Assembly: GCA_015680685.1 (NCBI GenBank)
Contig: MNCI01010098.1
Location: 238,098 to 302,097, forward strand
Source of the DNA: Gnetum montanum
Lineage: Eukaryota; Streptophyta; Gnetopsida; Gnetales; Gnetaceae
DNA: 64,000 nt
Direction of reading: 5' to 3'
The position numbers were made by a program, and so were the translations under genes. Of the stretch, positions 11,380-23,740 are shown in pieces (within the stretch, counting starts at the first letter, position 1; the number at the start of each line of letters is the position of its first letter). The notes under the pieces are model-generated. The model saw only the letters and a program-made list of their open reading frames with translations, was not told where the DNA came from and searched no databases.

Positions 11380-12245
11380 ACTTCTAAGGTAATTCTATAC
11401 TAAAATATTTTTCTATTCTTATTTTTTTGTTGTTTGAGAAAAACTTTGAATTTTAAACAAAAAATCTACATGATGATAACAAGACTTTACTAATTATTTT
11501 TCAATTTTCAACTTCTTAATAAATTCAATATCTTTATAAGAAAACAAAAGTAAATCAATGCAAGAGTTACCTTGATGTCCTATGAAAGTAAATATGAAAG
11601 GTTGAGGAAATCTAGCAAGGCTATTACAAGTGAGAAGATCAAAAATTTTATCCATTCTAATAGTTGTTAACTCATCTTATTAATAGTGCCATCTACAAAT
11701 GTCATATTCATCTATGATCTTTAACAATATTTAAACTACCAATATTGTTTTGCCATTGAATAGTTTTTGTCTGTTGTGAACCTATTCTTACAATAAAATC
11801 TCCACAAATAAACATTGACCCTTTTGCTAAAAATTCCACAATATCTCTACCAAAGAACTAAAAAGGATGATTACAACACAACTCTATAGAATCATACAAT
11901 GTAGCATCTCTAGGGGCAAAATAGCATATGGCAAGAAAAGCACAATCATGCTAGCATTATATTTTTAGCCAAACATATTACTTATGATCATCAATTTTTT
12001 CTAAAAGCATACAATTTTCAAGAGATTTCCTTACTAACATTGCAATGCCACCAAACGGTCTACCTCTTCACCCTACTCTTATGTTTCTTATAACAAATTT
12101 AATAAATCTAAGAACTACAAAATCTAAAGAACCAACATCTTCACAAGTTTCAACAAAACTAAAAATATTAAAGCTATCAAAGAAACTAATACTATTTTTA
12201 AAAATAACCTTATTTGCAATTCCATGATCTATATTAGGAAATCTA
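11380..12245 (-). pseudogene. LINE endonuclease fragment (LINE-2)
   Basis: The minus strand encodes an APE-type endonuclease remnant: FVETCED near 12140, GRPFGGIAMLVRKSL near 12060, LAICYFAPR near 11940, FICGDF near 11805, and a FTFIGHQGNSCIDLLL tail near 11575. In this family GDFN-like and SxID-like motifs form part of the nicking site; here the N of GDFN is I. Stops and missing residues show decay. It is the upstream half of the LINE whose RT lies beyond the solo LTR. Confidence 0.6.
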
Positions 12246-12289
12246 CACCTTAAAGGGCCTATACATGTTTTGAATACTTTTTCAAATAT

Positions 12290-13000
12290 TGCTTATTTAT
12301 AATTACTTCTATGTTGCTAGCATTATTTAGCCCTTTCTACAATTTCCTCTCCAATAAGATCCTTATTTATTCAAATGCTTTTTCCATTCTCACTTTACTT
12401 TAAAGGGTTTTAAAGTCTCTAAACATGCTCTTTATCTTCTACATCACAAAACTTAACAATTACATGTTAGGGCTTTTCATGTCATTTACCTCACACCCTA
12501 AAAACTTTAGTAATGTTCAGAAATGTTATATGTATATCATCTATAATTTTTTTAAATTTTTTAACTAAAATTTCATCTATTTTACCCTCTATCTATAGGA
12601 TACTTACAAATTATAATTTTTTTACTTTACCCTTTTTTTTCTTACTCTTTTAAAGCTTCTACAATTACAGATCCCATCTTTGTTTGTGCTCCTTCAAGTT
12701 TAGATTCATTTTCATTTTCTTTCATCATGGCTTAAATTTCTACTAATTTCAATAAAATATGTTCATTATCCTTTAGAGCAAGATTAATCTCCTTCTTTTC
12801 CTCAATCTTGTATTCAAGGGGTGATAACTTTCAAAGAATTTTCTTTTTTCTATTATGAATTTCATCAAGAAATATCATTTTGCTAAACATATGCTTCCAT
12901 TGTGCAACTAGAATTTCTTTGAGAGTAGTCTTAGTTAGAGATATTTTTGTATACCTTATGATGATGCTATAATAAAATTTTCAACTTTTTAGAGTAGACA
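12290..13000 (-). pseudogene. LINE ORF1-like fragment (LINE-2)
   Basis: Upstream of the endonuclease the minus strand reads as a broken, lysine- and glutamate-rich helical protein (about 12860-12640). An RRM-like tail follows, with TLLKFLGCEVND near 12510 and a basic stretch near 12400-12300. Position, composition and the phrase 'LLKFLG-EVND' suit a nucleic-acid-binding ORF1 of a LINE. It is not the DUF4283 type seen in the second LINE, so the two LINEs belong to different lineages. Assignment is moderate at best. Confidence 0.4.
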
Positions 13001-13825
13001 ACTCAATGTTTTTAGTAACAAATCCTCATTCATAAAATATTAATCAATTCGACCTACCCCTAATTACCCTTCCTACTATTTTTTTAGATCAAATCAATGT
13101 TGAAATCCTTATGGCAAAAATCCTCAATGCAAAAACTAAAAAGTCACAAACCTTTAAATTTGCAATAAGATTATTGAATAATTAATTCTATCTATCATTT
13201 TTCATTAAATGTGAAATTTTTATTAGCTAAAACTGTAATCTATTTGAGAAAACCCACTACTAAAAATTAAAATCTACTCCTAGAAAATAAGTCATTGTAT
13301 GTTGATGTTGAAGATGTTGTAGTTGAGATAATCAATTACTACAAATACTTGTATGTAATGTAGTATCATTAATGTAAAAAATATTTCATTTACATAATTA
13401 CTTGGTTTTATTAAATACAAAAAGAAAAGAAATTAAATCAAAGAAGGTACACAAAGAAATCTTTATTACCATTTTTAAGTGACCTTTATTTTATTCTATG
13501 AAGAGCTAAAGATTATACAAGATCAAGCTTACTGCATGAGAAATTTGAAAGCATTATGGCATCATGCATGCATTCTTATTGACTTGCTTCCTCTTTTTTT
13601 CTTCCTTCTTCTAGAAAAAGATCATGATTCATATTTATATGATGAAAATACAACAAAAATTTATCATAACTTGGTAGATTTTTGTAAGATGTTGTTCTTA
13701 GATGTTAAAGCAAACATCAAATATATGTAATATTTGATATTATGTGTAAAAATGTAATAGAAAAAATGTAAAAGGAAATGAAAAGAATGTTTTTTTAATG
13801 TGGAAATAGTTATTTTCCTTTAGCA

Positions 13826-14100
13826 TCTATTCCTTAGAGGCAATCTACCATTGCCACCATGGTTAGACCTATACTCAACAAGAGGGGATGGCCAGTTACC
13901 TTCCTATCCTACTTTACCTAGCACTAGTTACTCATCTTTATCAACTCTACAACTCTATGCTAGCATGACCTTTAACTTTTGGGTATAAATACCTTAGCTC
14001 AAACCTCCAAAAGTTATCTCAAGAGACATGTCCATTATTACAATGTTTCCTTTCAAATCTTATTGGAAATTACCCTTTCAAGTCTTATTATAATAATTAC
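13826..14100 (-). repeat. Fragment related to the LTR at 53492-54187
   Basis: The string TTAGAGGCAATCTACCATTG and the next ~200 bp match 53790-54060 by eye, in the same orientation. Shared landmarks include the AGTTACTCATC/ATTACTCACA segment and CTAGCATGACCT/CAGCACAACCT. The LTR is read as minus strand, so this copy is too. Both ends are ragged and no target duplication is visible. Confidence 0.5.
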
Positions 14101-16277
14101 ATCATTTTTTATGATGCTACATCGTCTTTATTATGAAACAACTTCATTCAAGAATGGGAACATCTCAAACTACAACCCACCCCACCCCGCACTGCGCCCC
14201 CCCACCCCTCCACTTGCTTCCTTAGCTTTCATTTATCCTCAAACAAGCCTGCATTAACAATCTTTCTTCATGCTACAGTGCTCCCTCCATGCTCCAATGC
14301 TTTCTTTTCTCCTTTTGAAATGAGATTGAAAATTTTAAAAGTCTCTCACCTAGTTTGCAAGTGAAATATAAGTGAAAACAATATGTGGGAATCAAATCTC
14401 ATCTTACCAACAGCCTACCTTAATCTCGAGGTAATGACAAGAGGTGAATTAAAGGTATAGCAATCACCAATCACCAATCCTAACCAAGGTTACATAAGTT
14501 GCAACTCATAATTCTAGTTACTCAAGTGAAAAGGTAGGGAAAATTCTTTTTTCCACTTATATTACCTAAAATATTTGACTTACCTAATATAGAAATATAA
14601 ATATAAATTAAATAAATAAAGAGGAATAAAACAAGAAATAAAAGTAAAGTTAAAAAACTCCCCAATTTTTATCAACCTTTAGGACCAAGGAATATAGTTG
14701 TAGTTTTGCCAAAAGGGCTATATGATTAGATGGCCTTGATGGGATGGTAGGGCTTGGTGTTGCTCCTCAATTTCCTCCTTAAGAATTACTTCCAATAACT
14801 TGGTAACTAGGAAGAATTACATATTGTACTAAATGTAGTCTAGAATCTCAATGAAGAAAGATGTTGACACATCTTCTAGAATCATGGCAGCATAATTAGT
14901 GAATTGTTGTTCTTGATGAACACTATTCATTAACAGCATTTGGTATATAATTTAGGGATTTAATTTGTCTACTAAAGATTCAAAATATGTGGAGTATGTA
15001 CTAGCCAATGAAATGGTATGAAGAATTTTTGGAACATCTTCTTTAAATTGAGTTCCTCTTTCAAAGGCTCTTTCACACTTCTATATTTTAGAAATTGATA
15101 AACATCACTTTCAACTTTCACATTGAAGTCTCTATAGAGGATAATTGGCACTAGGTTGAGATTGGTATAAGTTAGGAATAGCTTGGCCTTTAAACTTTCC
15201 TTAATCTCATTAATCAAGTAAGATATTTAACAAAGTCTAAAATTTGGGCATTTTGAGTCAACAATCAAATGTGCATTAACTACACATCTTTTCTTGATGG
15301 CTAGATTTTATGTAGTAATGTCAANATGAACATAGGACATTAGCATTTAAAATTTTGCAAGGATACATGAATATTAATATTTATGCTAGTTCAAGGTCCA
15401 AGTTGAACATAACGGAGATTGTCTTTCATTGGCTAGGGACCTTGTAAGCACATTATACGTTGTTATCTCATGCTTATTCCTAGATTCTCTTTTGGCTCAT
15501 TTCTTCTCACGAGTATCATACACCTTATTGGGACAAGATTATGACTCTCCATGATGGTTGATGTTTATTGTCGAATGATTTTGTTACTTGTTTGGTTGAT
15601 GTAATTCTTTCTTGCATTTCTAGTATGCCAACAGATTCTCCAACTATTCAATTTGTTGGGTTGCTACTGACTTTGATATATTTCCTAGACTCTTAATGAC
15701 CTTTCTAGCCCCCTTGAGACACTAACTTTGATAGGGTAACTATTGACAAACTAGGGGTTAGTGACCTAGGTTAAGCTATAAATATAAGTTAGTCACCATT
15801 AGGTTTGAGATGGTCAAAAAGTATTAAATTGTTAGTTCTATCCATTAGATGACTAGAGCTTGTTAGTTGACATAGGTTATGATCACTAAGGCACAATTTA
15901 AAATTTCACTTATTTATTGGCCATCCAAATGCTCAATCTAACAACACCATTGGATTTAGGAGGCTGAAAAATGTTTAAAATGACTATATATATGTAAGAA
16001 ACAAATGTGCCTGAATCATATTAAATTCAACTCCCAGGCTCTTAAAGGCATAGCATGTACCTGAGAGACCAAAATTTGTTTAAAATGATTGTTTCTAATT
16101 ATCCAGCCTTAAAAAAAGGCTTCTAAAACTAAAAGCTACTTGCTTAAAAGGTTAGAATTTAAGCATCCCATTACTATTCTAGGATGAGGTGCATAATTAC
16201 GATGCTTCTATCTCGCCTTCTGCCAAATTACTAGTTTGATTGGGTTGGTCAAAGTTGACTCTATCCAGATATTTAAA

Positions 16278-16347
16278 TTTAAAGTCTGAATTTTGAATTC
16301 TAGATTTTTCGGTTTAAAGTCTGAATTTTGAATTCTAGATTTTTCGG
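16278..16347. repeat. Perfect 35-bp tandem duplication
   Basis: Two identical 35-bp units, each starting TTTAAAGTCTGAATTTTG and ending TTTTTCGG, at 16278-16312 and 16313-16347. Confidence 0.9.
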
Positions 16348-16623
16348 TCAATGGACGAACTTCGAATTTGACAAATAAAGACTAAAAGTGGTAACAGTTG
16401 CCGGCCAGCAGGTACTTGGCCTGGGACGGTAACGGAGGAGGAACCTGCAGTGCTCAGCGTGTCGACTGTGCATTAGTAGCGACGACGAGATTTTCAGACA
16501 TGGCCGGTTGGTCGGTTGGTTGTGTGTAGAGCGTGTTCATCTTTGGTGGATTCTCCGTCATTTTTCTGCGGTGGTTTCAGACAATGACGTACAATCCGCT
16601 GCTACACCCAAATTTTATGGAAA

Positions 16624-16832
16624 TTTTGGTTGTACAGAGAATACTACCATTATGTTCCCGTGCGTGTATTTCTGATGTGGGACATTATTCAAACATCCCT
16701 GTAAATTGCAGAAAAGTCTGATTTTATGCAAGTACTCGAGTTTTGGTTGTATAGAGAATATACGATCATGTTCACGTGTATTTCTGCTTTGGCACATCCC
16801 TCAAGTATCCCTGCAAATTGCGAAAAATTATG
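16624..16832. repeat. Imperfect ~95-bp direct repeat
   Basis: ATTTTGGTTGTACAGAGAAT (16624) recurs as GTTTTGGTTGTATAGAGAAT (16739). Both are followed by a CATGTTC-CGTG-GTATTTCTG block, a C-rich CATCCCT block and AAATTGC-GAAAA. Copies differ at many positions and by small indels. Confidence 0.7.
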
Positions 16833-17292
16833 AAGGACATGTAGACAGAGCTCACGTTGAAATTTCACTACAAAAATTCTGTAATAAATAAAATCTAAAT
16901 TTTTTTTACCAAATGTTAAATTTTTAGCTTATAGCTACTTTTAAATTTAAAAATTTTCAATGAAGTTTATTTGAAGAAATTTGAAAATTTTATTGGAGTT
17001 ATCATTTACATTGTTTATAAAGTATAGTATATATTATACAAGTATACACACATGAGTTTACTTCATTGGAATTTGGAGATGTGTAAAAGCGGTATTTGTT
17101 GTAAGGAAAATAAAAAATTGAGAAGGTTGCTATTTTTGCATACTGACTTTAAAAAAATTGAAACATAAGTACACCTCAAGATATGTAGTCTAATTAGAAT
17201 TTTATAAGTGAACATTGTACACTAGAATTTGACCCATGACTTAGAGCTTTCAAATTAAGTCTTGACTAAACAAACACCTTATTATTGAAAGT

Positions 17293-17308
17293 TACTATTT
17301 TTGATATT
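17293..17308. repeat. Target-site duplication, left (LINE-1)
   Basis: TACTATTTTTGATATT, identical over 16 bases to 23766-23781. It sits directly before the T-run that represents the LINE poly(A) tail. Confidence 0.9.
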
Positions 17309-17493
17309 TTTTTTCGGAAAGGGTCGAGTGAATTAAATTCCAAAAAAAACATAGCTATATAGCTGTACAGCGTAGGCCAGAGCTGCTGGCCCCATGCCAC
17401 CCAATGGTAGTGCTCGAAAATTCCCCAGCCCTGCCCTACCGCAGCAACCCCACGGTGGCCGGCCTTCCCTGCATGGGTCGTTATCTTGCGGAC

Positions 17494-17601
17494 AACCGCA
17501 AATCATGAATTACAAATGATACCCCTTCTCTAAGGTGTCCTCCCCCCAACCGCAAATCATGAATTACAAATGATACCCCTTCTCTAAGGTGTCCTCCCCC
17601 C
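17494..17601. repeat. Perfect 54-bp tandem duplication near LINE 3' end
   Basis: Two identical 54-bp units at 17494-17547 and 17548-17601, each running from AACCGCAAATCATG to GTCCTCCCCCC. Identity of the units against a decayed background suggests a recent duplication or an assembly duplication. Confidence 0.9.
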
Positions 17602-17619
17602 GCCCTACTGGCTATCTAC

Positions 17620-20600
17620 CGGGAGAATTGTGTTCAGACTGTTGGTTGGTGTTGACGAGGTGTGTGCTATGACCCGGCTGCCCAGGCTTAGCCTCCAAGC
17701 GACGTTGATTTTCCTCAATAATTTGTCTGATGCCCGTCATGTGGTTCTTGAGGACGCCTTCAATCCAGACCAGCGTCTGGATGGGCGACTGGTTAGGGGA
17801 TGTGCGGTGTTGCCCTCTCGTGTTGCCAAAGGTATGATCTTTTATTGCTGGTGAGTCCTCCTCCAGGGTTGGTCACGATGGGTCCCGATCTTGGAAGGTA
17901 CCTGCTATCATAGTAACCTCCTTACCAGACTCCCGCCTCTTTCGCTTGTGTTGTTGCCCCATGTTCGAAACCCATCACCTGGAATCCGGCAGTCATTGGA
18001 GGCCAGTCGCAGGGGACTTGAGGTGGGCATGAGGATCCATAGTAAGGCTGATTTCCTGCCAGAGCTTACAGGTTCTGCTAGGTAGCACGGCTGTGGGAGG
18101 GAGGGCCCCCACTTTAAAGATACATTCGTTCCTGGCCTTCTACAGAATCCAGAGTGCAACCAGTGTCAGTGAGTTGCTGGAGAATTCTGGGGACTAAAGG
18201 CCAGTTGTATGCCAAAAATGCCTGGTCACGTGGCACTCATGCACGAAGTGCCGTAACGTTTCTATGTGTTGGTTACACAGGGGGCAATTGGGATTGATTG
18301 CCAGGCCACGTGTCTGCAACAAGGCCCACACGGGGAGGGCCTAATGAATGATCAGCCATCCAAATGTTTTGATTTTCTCTGGGAAGATGCCCTTCCAGAG
18401 CCGCATCCAACGTGGCTCTGTCGTGAATTGTTTATGGAGGAGCTGCCTAGGATGCAAGGAGATCTCATCAATGGTGTCCAGCGACCTTACATGCGTGCAA
18501 AGTTGCCTCCAAACGTGAGAATCAGAGCTGGACGTGGTCCAGGGGCGATATTTCTGCTGCAGGATTTGCTCCCAGAGGGAGGGGTCCTCGTGTGACGCAG
18601 AAATTCACCAGAGAAGTCTCTGACGTCCTAAGGCAGCTTTAACAGCGAAGGGGAGGATTCCCCCCCCCCCCCCCCACCCCCCGCGTTGCAAGGTTGTGCT
18701 ATTTTGGCCCACGCTACCAATGCATCTTTTTCCCCCCCTTGTCGCCCCACCACACGAAATCGTGGATAATTGCATCGATTTTGGTGGCAACTCCAGCAGG
18801 CGGAGAAGCCATTGATGCAGCAAACCTTGCCATGGACCCAAGCACCGTAGAGGCCAGCACGATTTTTCCTTTGCGAGACAAGAAGCTATTCGTCCATAGA
18901 GTTGTGCATTTTTGAATTCGCATAATGAGGGCCTGCCACGTTTGCAATCGGTGCCAGTTGTGGATGGGGATTCCCAGATATTTATCGTCTGCCTCTCCCG
19001 GCAGGATCCCTAGGATTTGGATGATTTTGCTGTGTACCGCCGGGTGGGTGTGCATGAAAATTAGCGCTGATTTCCCGATGTTGGGTGCCAAGCCCACTTC
19101 CTGCTAAAACCGATGTAGTGCCCTTATTAACGCCCAGGCCTGCGGCACCGTGACCCTCGTGAAGATCATGGTGTCGTCCACATAATGGGCAGTGAGGTAG
19201 GGGATGCAGTGCATATTAAGCCCCTAGATCCCTTCTTCGATACAGTATGTTTGTAGGAGGTCCATCATCATCAGAAACAGAAGTGGAGAGAGGGGGTCTC
19301 CTTGACGGAGCCCCCGTCCAGTCCTGTGAAAACCCCACAAGTGGCCATTGATGTCCAACGAGAATCTCCCTCCTCGTTGGATTTGCAAGCAGAGCTCCAT
19401 GAAAGCCTTGTCGAAGCCTTTCACTTGCATTACTGTCCTCAGTGCTGCCCAACTCACGGAGTCATAGGCCTTGGTTGTGTTGAGTTTGATGCATAGGCCT
19501 GGGAGTTTAGCAATCGGAAGGGAGTGCTGAATTCCTTGCAGCAGCAGGACTTGGTCTTGGAGATGACGGCCCTTTATAAAAGCAACCTGATTTTTCCCCA
19601 CTGGGCGAGGCATGAGGGGCCACAGCCTGGCCACAAGCATGTGAGAGAACAAACGCATTAGCGAGTTATAGACTCCTATGGGGCAAAAATCCCCTGGGGA
19701 TGTGGGTAAATCCTTTTTTGGCAGCAGGACCACGCAGGAGCAGTTGATTTCTTTACGAACCTGACGCCACGCCAGCATGCAGTTAAAAGCTTTGAGCAAG
19801 TTTGCCCCCAGCACGGCCTCGAATTCACAGAAGAATTCAATGGGCCACCTATTTGGCCCCGGGGCCTTGTCAGCCTGCATATTCTGCAGCGCGTTTCGGA
19901 GCTCCTGGCGCGTGAACGGTTGCAGAAGACGTAAATTATCTGCCAGATTTAGAATTCTCTGCATGGGCATTGAGATCGGGACCATGGGCTGCCAATTCCA
20001 GACCTGTTGCCTTTACTATAGCAATTTGTCCACGCCAGAGTTTTGGTGCGTTGGGTCACCTTGCAGGAAGTGCTGCAGCAGCCATTGGTGTGTTCCACGG
20101 TGTGCCTTTGCCGCTGCAAAAAAGAACTTTGTATGCCGATCCCCTACCCTCAGCCATTGCACACGTGCCCGTTGGCGCCAATATTCTTCTTCTTCTTAGT
20201 ACAGTAGTTGGAGCTCAGCTTGGAGGGTTAGCTCCTCGCGAGTATGGTCAGCCCCTTGCTCCTGTTGATGCTAAATTGCTTGTAGCTTGGCCTGGATCTA
20301 GGTTCGGTATCCTTTGAAACTGTATTTTTCTGCCAATCCGAGATTTTTGATTTGATTTTTGAGGGTCTAACTCATGTTTCAGAAAATCACGTGGGTCCTT
20401 CGAGTTCGGGTAGGCTTGCCAGATGGTCCAAACCAGCTTACCTAGCCATGGCTTGGGTAGCCAGGTGCGTTCAAACCGGAATGGGTGGGGGCTCTGATGC
20501 ACATCACGCGTCAGCTGGCAGATGATGGGCTGATGGTTGGAAGCCATCCGAGCCACGCTGTACGCCTGGATATCCCAATCGGTCATTAGCGCGTTGCTAA

Positions 20601-21180
20601 CCCACACCTGGTCAATCCGGGATTGAACCCGTGCTGTGCCTTGTCTGCGATTACTCCAAGTGTACTTGCAACCTGCGATTTCAATGTCGGAGAGATACTG
20701 ATGCTGTAACAGTGCATGAAATTCGAGCGACCTTGGGGGTTCCGCCATGCTTTCACCAGTCTTCTCCCAGCTGTAGATCCATTGGTTGAAGTCTCCAATC
20801 AGTAATCAATTGCCGTTGTGAGGGATTAGCCCCGCTACCTGCGAAATCTCTTGAAGGTGGCCTTGCCAATCCTGAGGGCCGTACACATTGGTTACTCACA
20901 CGCCTGTCCCCGGCAGGTGCACCGTGATGCACCAATCAAAGGTGTCAAGAATATATGAGTCCATCTTGGTGAGGACCGCGAGGCCTCCCGCGCGTCTCCT
21001 GCTAGCCACTAGGTGGCTGTGCCACCCCGGCCATTATAATATATGTGCTTCCGTCTGTTGGAGCTTTGTTTCTTGTAAACACACAATATCACATCTCTCA
21101 TCGCGTACCATACTTTGTAGAGTATTGTACCGTCCGAAATCGTCGGTCTCCGGCTGGAAGGAAACAGAGGCCTTGGGATC
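17620..21180 (-). pseudogene. LINE-1 ORF2: endonuclease + reverse transcriptase + zf-RVT
   Basis: Domains in coding order. Endonuclease (21180-20500): DIVCLQETKL near 21070, VTNVYGP near 20880, LLIGDFNQW near 20790, then SRIDQVWVSN and SNHQP near 20620-20530. Reverse transcriptase (about 19985-19100): KAPGPNRWPIEFF near 19850, FIKGRHLQDQVLLLQG near 19560, KAYDSVSWAAL near 19450, GLRQGDPLSPLLFL near 19290, HYVDDTMIF near 19175 with both catalytic aspartates present. Then YLGIPIHNW near 18980 and SRKGKIVLASTVLGS near 18860. Zinc-binding tail CPLCNQHIETLRHFVHEC near 18280. The longest open run is 253 codons (19985-19224). Stops such as GN-stop-LLIGDFN and frameshifts between domains make it a pseudogene. 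Confidence 0.85.
18661..18682. repeat. C homopolymer tract
   Basis: A run of 15 or so C followed by ACCCCCC, inside LINE ORF2. It probably broke the frame by slippage and may be miscalled. Confidence 0.8.
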
Positions 21181-21289
21181 GCAGGACGTGCATAGAAGAC
21201 CCTACCTTCGCTTGAGGGTGAGCTGGAATGAACGAAGGTAGAGTACCTTGGATGGTCCGCACGCGGATTAGACAAGGATTTCCCCGAAC

Positions 21290-22260
21290 GTACACCGAAG
21301 TGCTATACACTGGGTTATACGTAAACGGTGTAGCGGGCGTAAACAGAGCGTAAATAGTGTAACCAATGCAAACAGAGTGTAAACGTAAACAAGTGTAAAT
21401 AAAATACGTACAAGAATTAATGCAAACTGTAAACGATTATGGGAAGAAAATGTAACAATGGCATTACATAATGAAAGGGCAATGCATCGGTCAAACATAG
21501 TTGTGAGTGGAACACAAGGCGGACGAAAGCCCCGGTGGGTGCAGGGACGATTGCGGCTGATTCACACTGTAAGCACAGCGTAAAGGCTGTATGCTCAGCG
21601 TACAGGGTTGTCTAGTGTAAAAGGTTTTGTGCTCTGGTTCTCAGCATCTCTGTTCTCTGATGTGCTTTGGGAATTTTCCAACTGTCCTGGATTTCGTCAA
21701 AAATTGGGCTTTTATACAGGGTTTTGACGGTGGACTCAGGTTGGGAGACACGTGGCACGTTGACCGGGTGCAAGAGCGTAAAATTTACAAGTGTACAATA
21801 TGTTACATTTGCCGAGCGTATACGCCCATACGCTGGGCGTATACGCTGTCTGCAGTAAGCGTAGACTGTGGGTGTATACGTTGGAGGTGCTGGGTGTATG
21901 CGAACTTGGGCATGGATGTTGTGGACGTTGGCGTATACGCTGCTGGATGCTGGGCATATACGCTGGGGCGTATACGCTAATGGATGTTGGGCGTATACAC
22001 TGGGGCATATACGCTGATGGATGCTGCCTTGTGCCAAATCTCACTCTCTAGTGTTGTTTTCATGTTGTCTTTGGAGGTTTCATGCCACGCGTATGTATCT
22101 GTTGTACCTGCTGGGCGTACATGTGAGACGTGTATGCTGGAGGTCTACGCTGTGAATTTGAGTGTACACGCTGGGTGTATACGCTGAGAATTTGAGCGTA
22201 TACGCTGGGAATGTACACTTGGGCATATACGCTGGGCGTATACGCTGGAATCGCATACTT
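21290..22260. repeat. Palindromic short-repeat segment inside LINE-1
   Basis: Two repeat styles fill this stretch. At 21310-21440 units such as GCGTAAACAGA and GTGTAAAC recur. At 21815-22250 the perfect palindrome GCGTATACGC and one-base variants (GTGTATACGC, GCATATACGC) recur at least a dozen times, usually followed by TGG or TGGG. The segment lies between ORF1 and ORF2 of the LINE. Long open frames rich in Y-T-P-S-V-Y-A on the minus strand are a by-product of the repeats and not evidence of a protein. Confidence 0.75.
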
Positions 22261-22507
22261 AGTGAAGATTAAGCATCTGATCTCCGAAGTTGCCATGTTT
22301 GACACCAAATGTAGCTGTGGTCGTCTGGGGGTCCCAGAGACCCGCTCGGTGTTGGACAAGTACCAAGCTCAAAATTTTGTGGTGTTTCAGGTATGTCACT
22401 TGTATGGGGTACCCTGACCCCTGCAATTCCATGAGAGGACCTTCATGGAGACTGGTGTTGGTGGTAAACTTCCTGGAGTGTGGGCTGCACTCCCAATCAA
22501 CGAAGAG

Positions 22508-22604
22508 NNNNNNNNNNNNNNNNNNNNNNNNNNNNNNNNNNNNNNNNNNNNNNNNNNNNNNNNNNNNNNNNNNNNNNNNNNNNNNNNNNNNNNNNNNNNN
22601 NNNN
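22508..22604. other. Assembly gap (97 N)
   Basis: A run of N within the LINE, between the palindromic segment and ORF1. Confidence 0.99.
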
Positions 22605-22639
22605 TGCGCCGAGACTCTACTGGTGTTTAGCCAGTTTGT

Positions 22640-23740
22640 GGCTGGTGGTGGTGACCAATCATCCTAGGCAGGGCCCTCCTTCCCAAACGTGGGTGTGTGC
22701 GGCAATCCATGGTAGCCTTACTTCGCTTCGATCCTTCCTTGGGTGCTCACCTAGCTGGTATCCCCGAGGGCCAGGGGCCCTACACCCATCAGCGCATGAA
22801 CATAGGACTTGGTTGTTGCACTTGGCTGGGCTGCCTATCCCATCTCCAACATCCCTTTTTCTCGGATGTCCTCCGTTGATTGCCTCTGCGATCTGCCGAG
22901 ATTGGGGAGTGGCTGGGCGTTAGCTTCGGTCTGTCCTTGTGTCCCATTAGTGTTGGGGGGCCGCTCTCTGTGAAGGGGGCCGCCCCCTATACGTCTAGGC
23001 GCACCCTCAGATACCAGAGGTTTCTGGTTTGCTCTTCGGCCTTTTTTGCCAACAATGTGCCACCCATCCTCTGGGTTGGGTGTGATACGGTCGTGATGGG
23101 CTGGGTTGTCCCCTTTCATCACAGGTTTTCAAACTATACTTGGACCCTCTCCTCACCAAGATCCGTATCGAGCACCAGCTCCTCAACCAGCTCCCCTGGC
23201 ATAAGAGGCCGCCACACACAGAATCGCACGAAACCCAAGTATTCCCTTGTCTCGATGACAGGATCAAACTTGATAAATTCGCCAAACAACTTTGTGAGCA
23301 ACTGTAGGAACTCCGTCAACCAGTATTCAAGGGGGAGGCCATGCAGGCATACCCAAATCGGCGCTCTCTCAAACAGAGTTAGATCCCAGTGAGCCCCTAG
23401 GCGCCAGGGTGCCAGGGCTAGACCGTGTGCCCCATAGAACCAAGGACCCCCCCACCAGAACTTGTTCCCGGTCCTCCAAGGAGGTGAAGTAAAACAAGAG
23501 ATGGTCATCGGCCAGGCATTAAACCGTCACCGTACCTAATCCCCACGTAGCCCGGGCCCAGTGTCGGATCAGATCTACCTGTGGGCGTGCCCCTTCGGAC
23601 ACGAATTTTCCTAGCAAGCAGCGCTTCAGTTTGTCCAGGGTGTCCTTGTCTGGTCGTCTAACTTTTATTCGCAACGCTGCTCCTTCTCTAGAGCACTCTC
23701 CAAAGGCTCTAGCCTACTGCTTTTCCTCCCTCGTAACCGC
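22640..23740 (-). pseudogene. LINE-1 ORF1, DUF4283-like
   Basis: On the minus strand a DUF4283-type N-terminus is readable: DKLKRCLLGKFV near 23620, LIRHWARATWGLGTVTV near 23550, LFYFTSLEDREQVL near 23480, then GGPWFYGAHGLALAPW (about 23450-23400), WVCLHGLPLEYW near 23340 and an RFCVWRPL strand near 23205. Downstream is GWHIVGKKGRR near 23060, the hydrophilic tail usual in plant L1 ORF1. The DUF4283 domain is thought to bind nucleic acid in LINE RNPs. Frameshifts split it into runs of 124 and 95 codons. It lies upstream of ORF2 as expected. Confidence 0.75.

Larger units (their letters stand above)
13001..17292. other. AT-rich DNA, mostly unassigned
   Basis: No gene is supported. Short frames at 13479-13730 (plus) and 14972-15217 (minus) show no recognisable motif. 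The stretch contains an LTR-like repeat copy (13826-14100), a C-rich patch (14178-14212), a 35-bp perfect duplication (16278-16347) and a longer imperfect duplication (16624-16832). The part from 16380 to 16840 is clearly richer in GC than its surroundings. Confidence 0.5.

Noticed and set aside
13479-13730. 83-codon frame as a small protein gene
   Set aside because: It has AT-rich composition, no motif and no promoter or splice context that stands out, and it lies in unassigned filler.
14340-14440. Another SINE copy (GATTTGATTCCC resembles a B box on the minus strand)
   Set aside because: No A box at the right distance and no match to the body of the three SINE copies.
14972-15217. 81-codon minus-strand frame as an element fragment
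   Set aside because: It reads smoothly but shows no catalytic or structural motif that I can tie to a family.
21612-22359. Several open frames of 60-141 codons on both strands, rich in Y-T-P-S-V-Y-A
   Set aside because: They arise from the GCGTATACGC repeats, which stay open in many frames. There is no domain, no consistent start, and they overlap each other on both strands.
23134-23508. Host gene with a tryptophan-rich domain
   Set aside because: The order of motifs is that of the LINE DUF4283 ORF1, and it lies inside the target-site duplications of the LINE.
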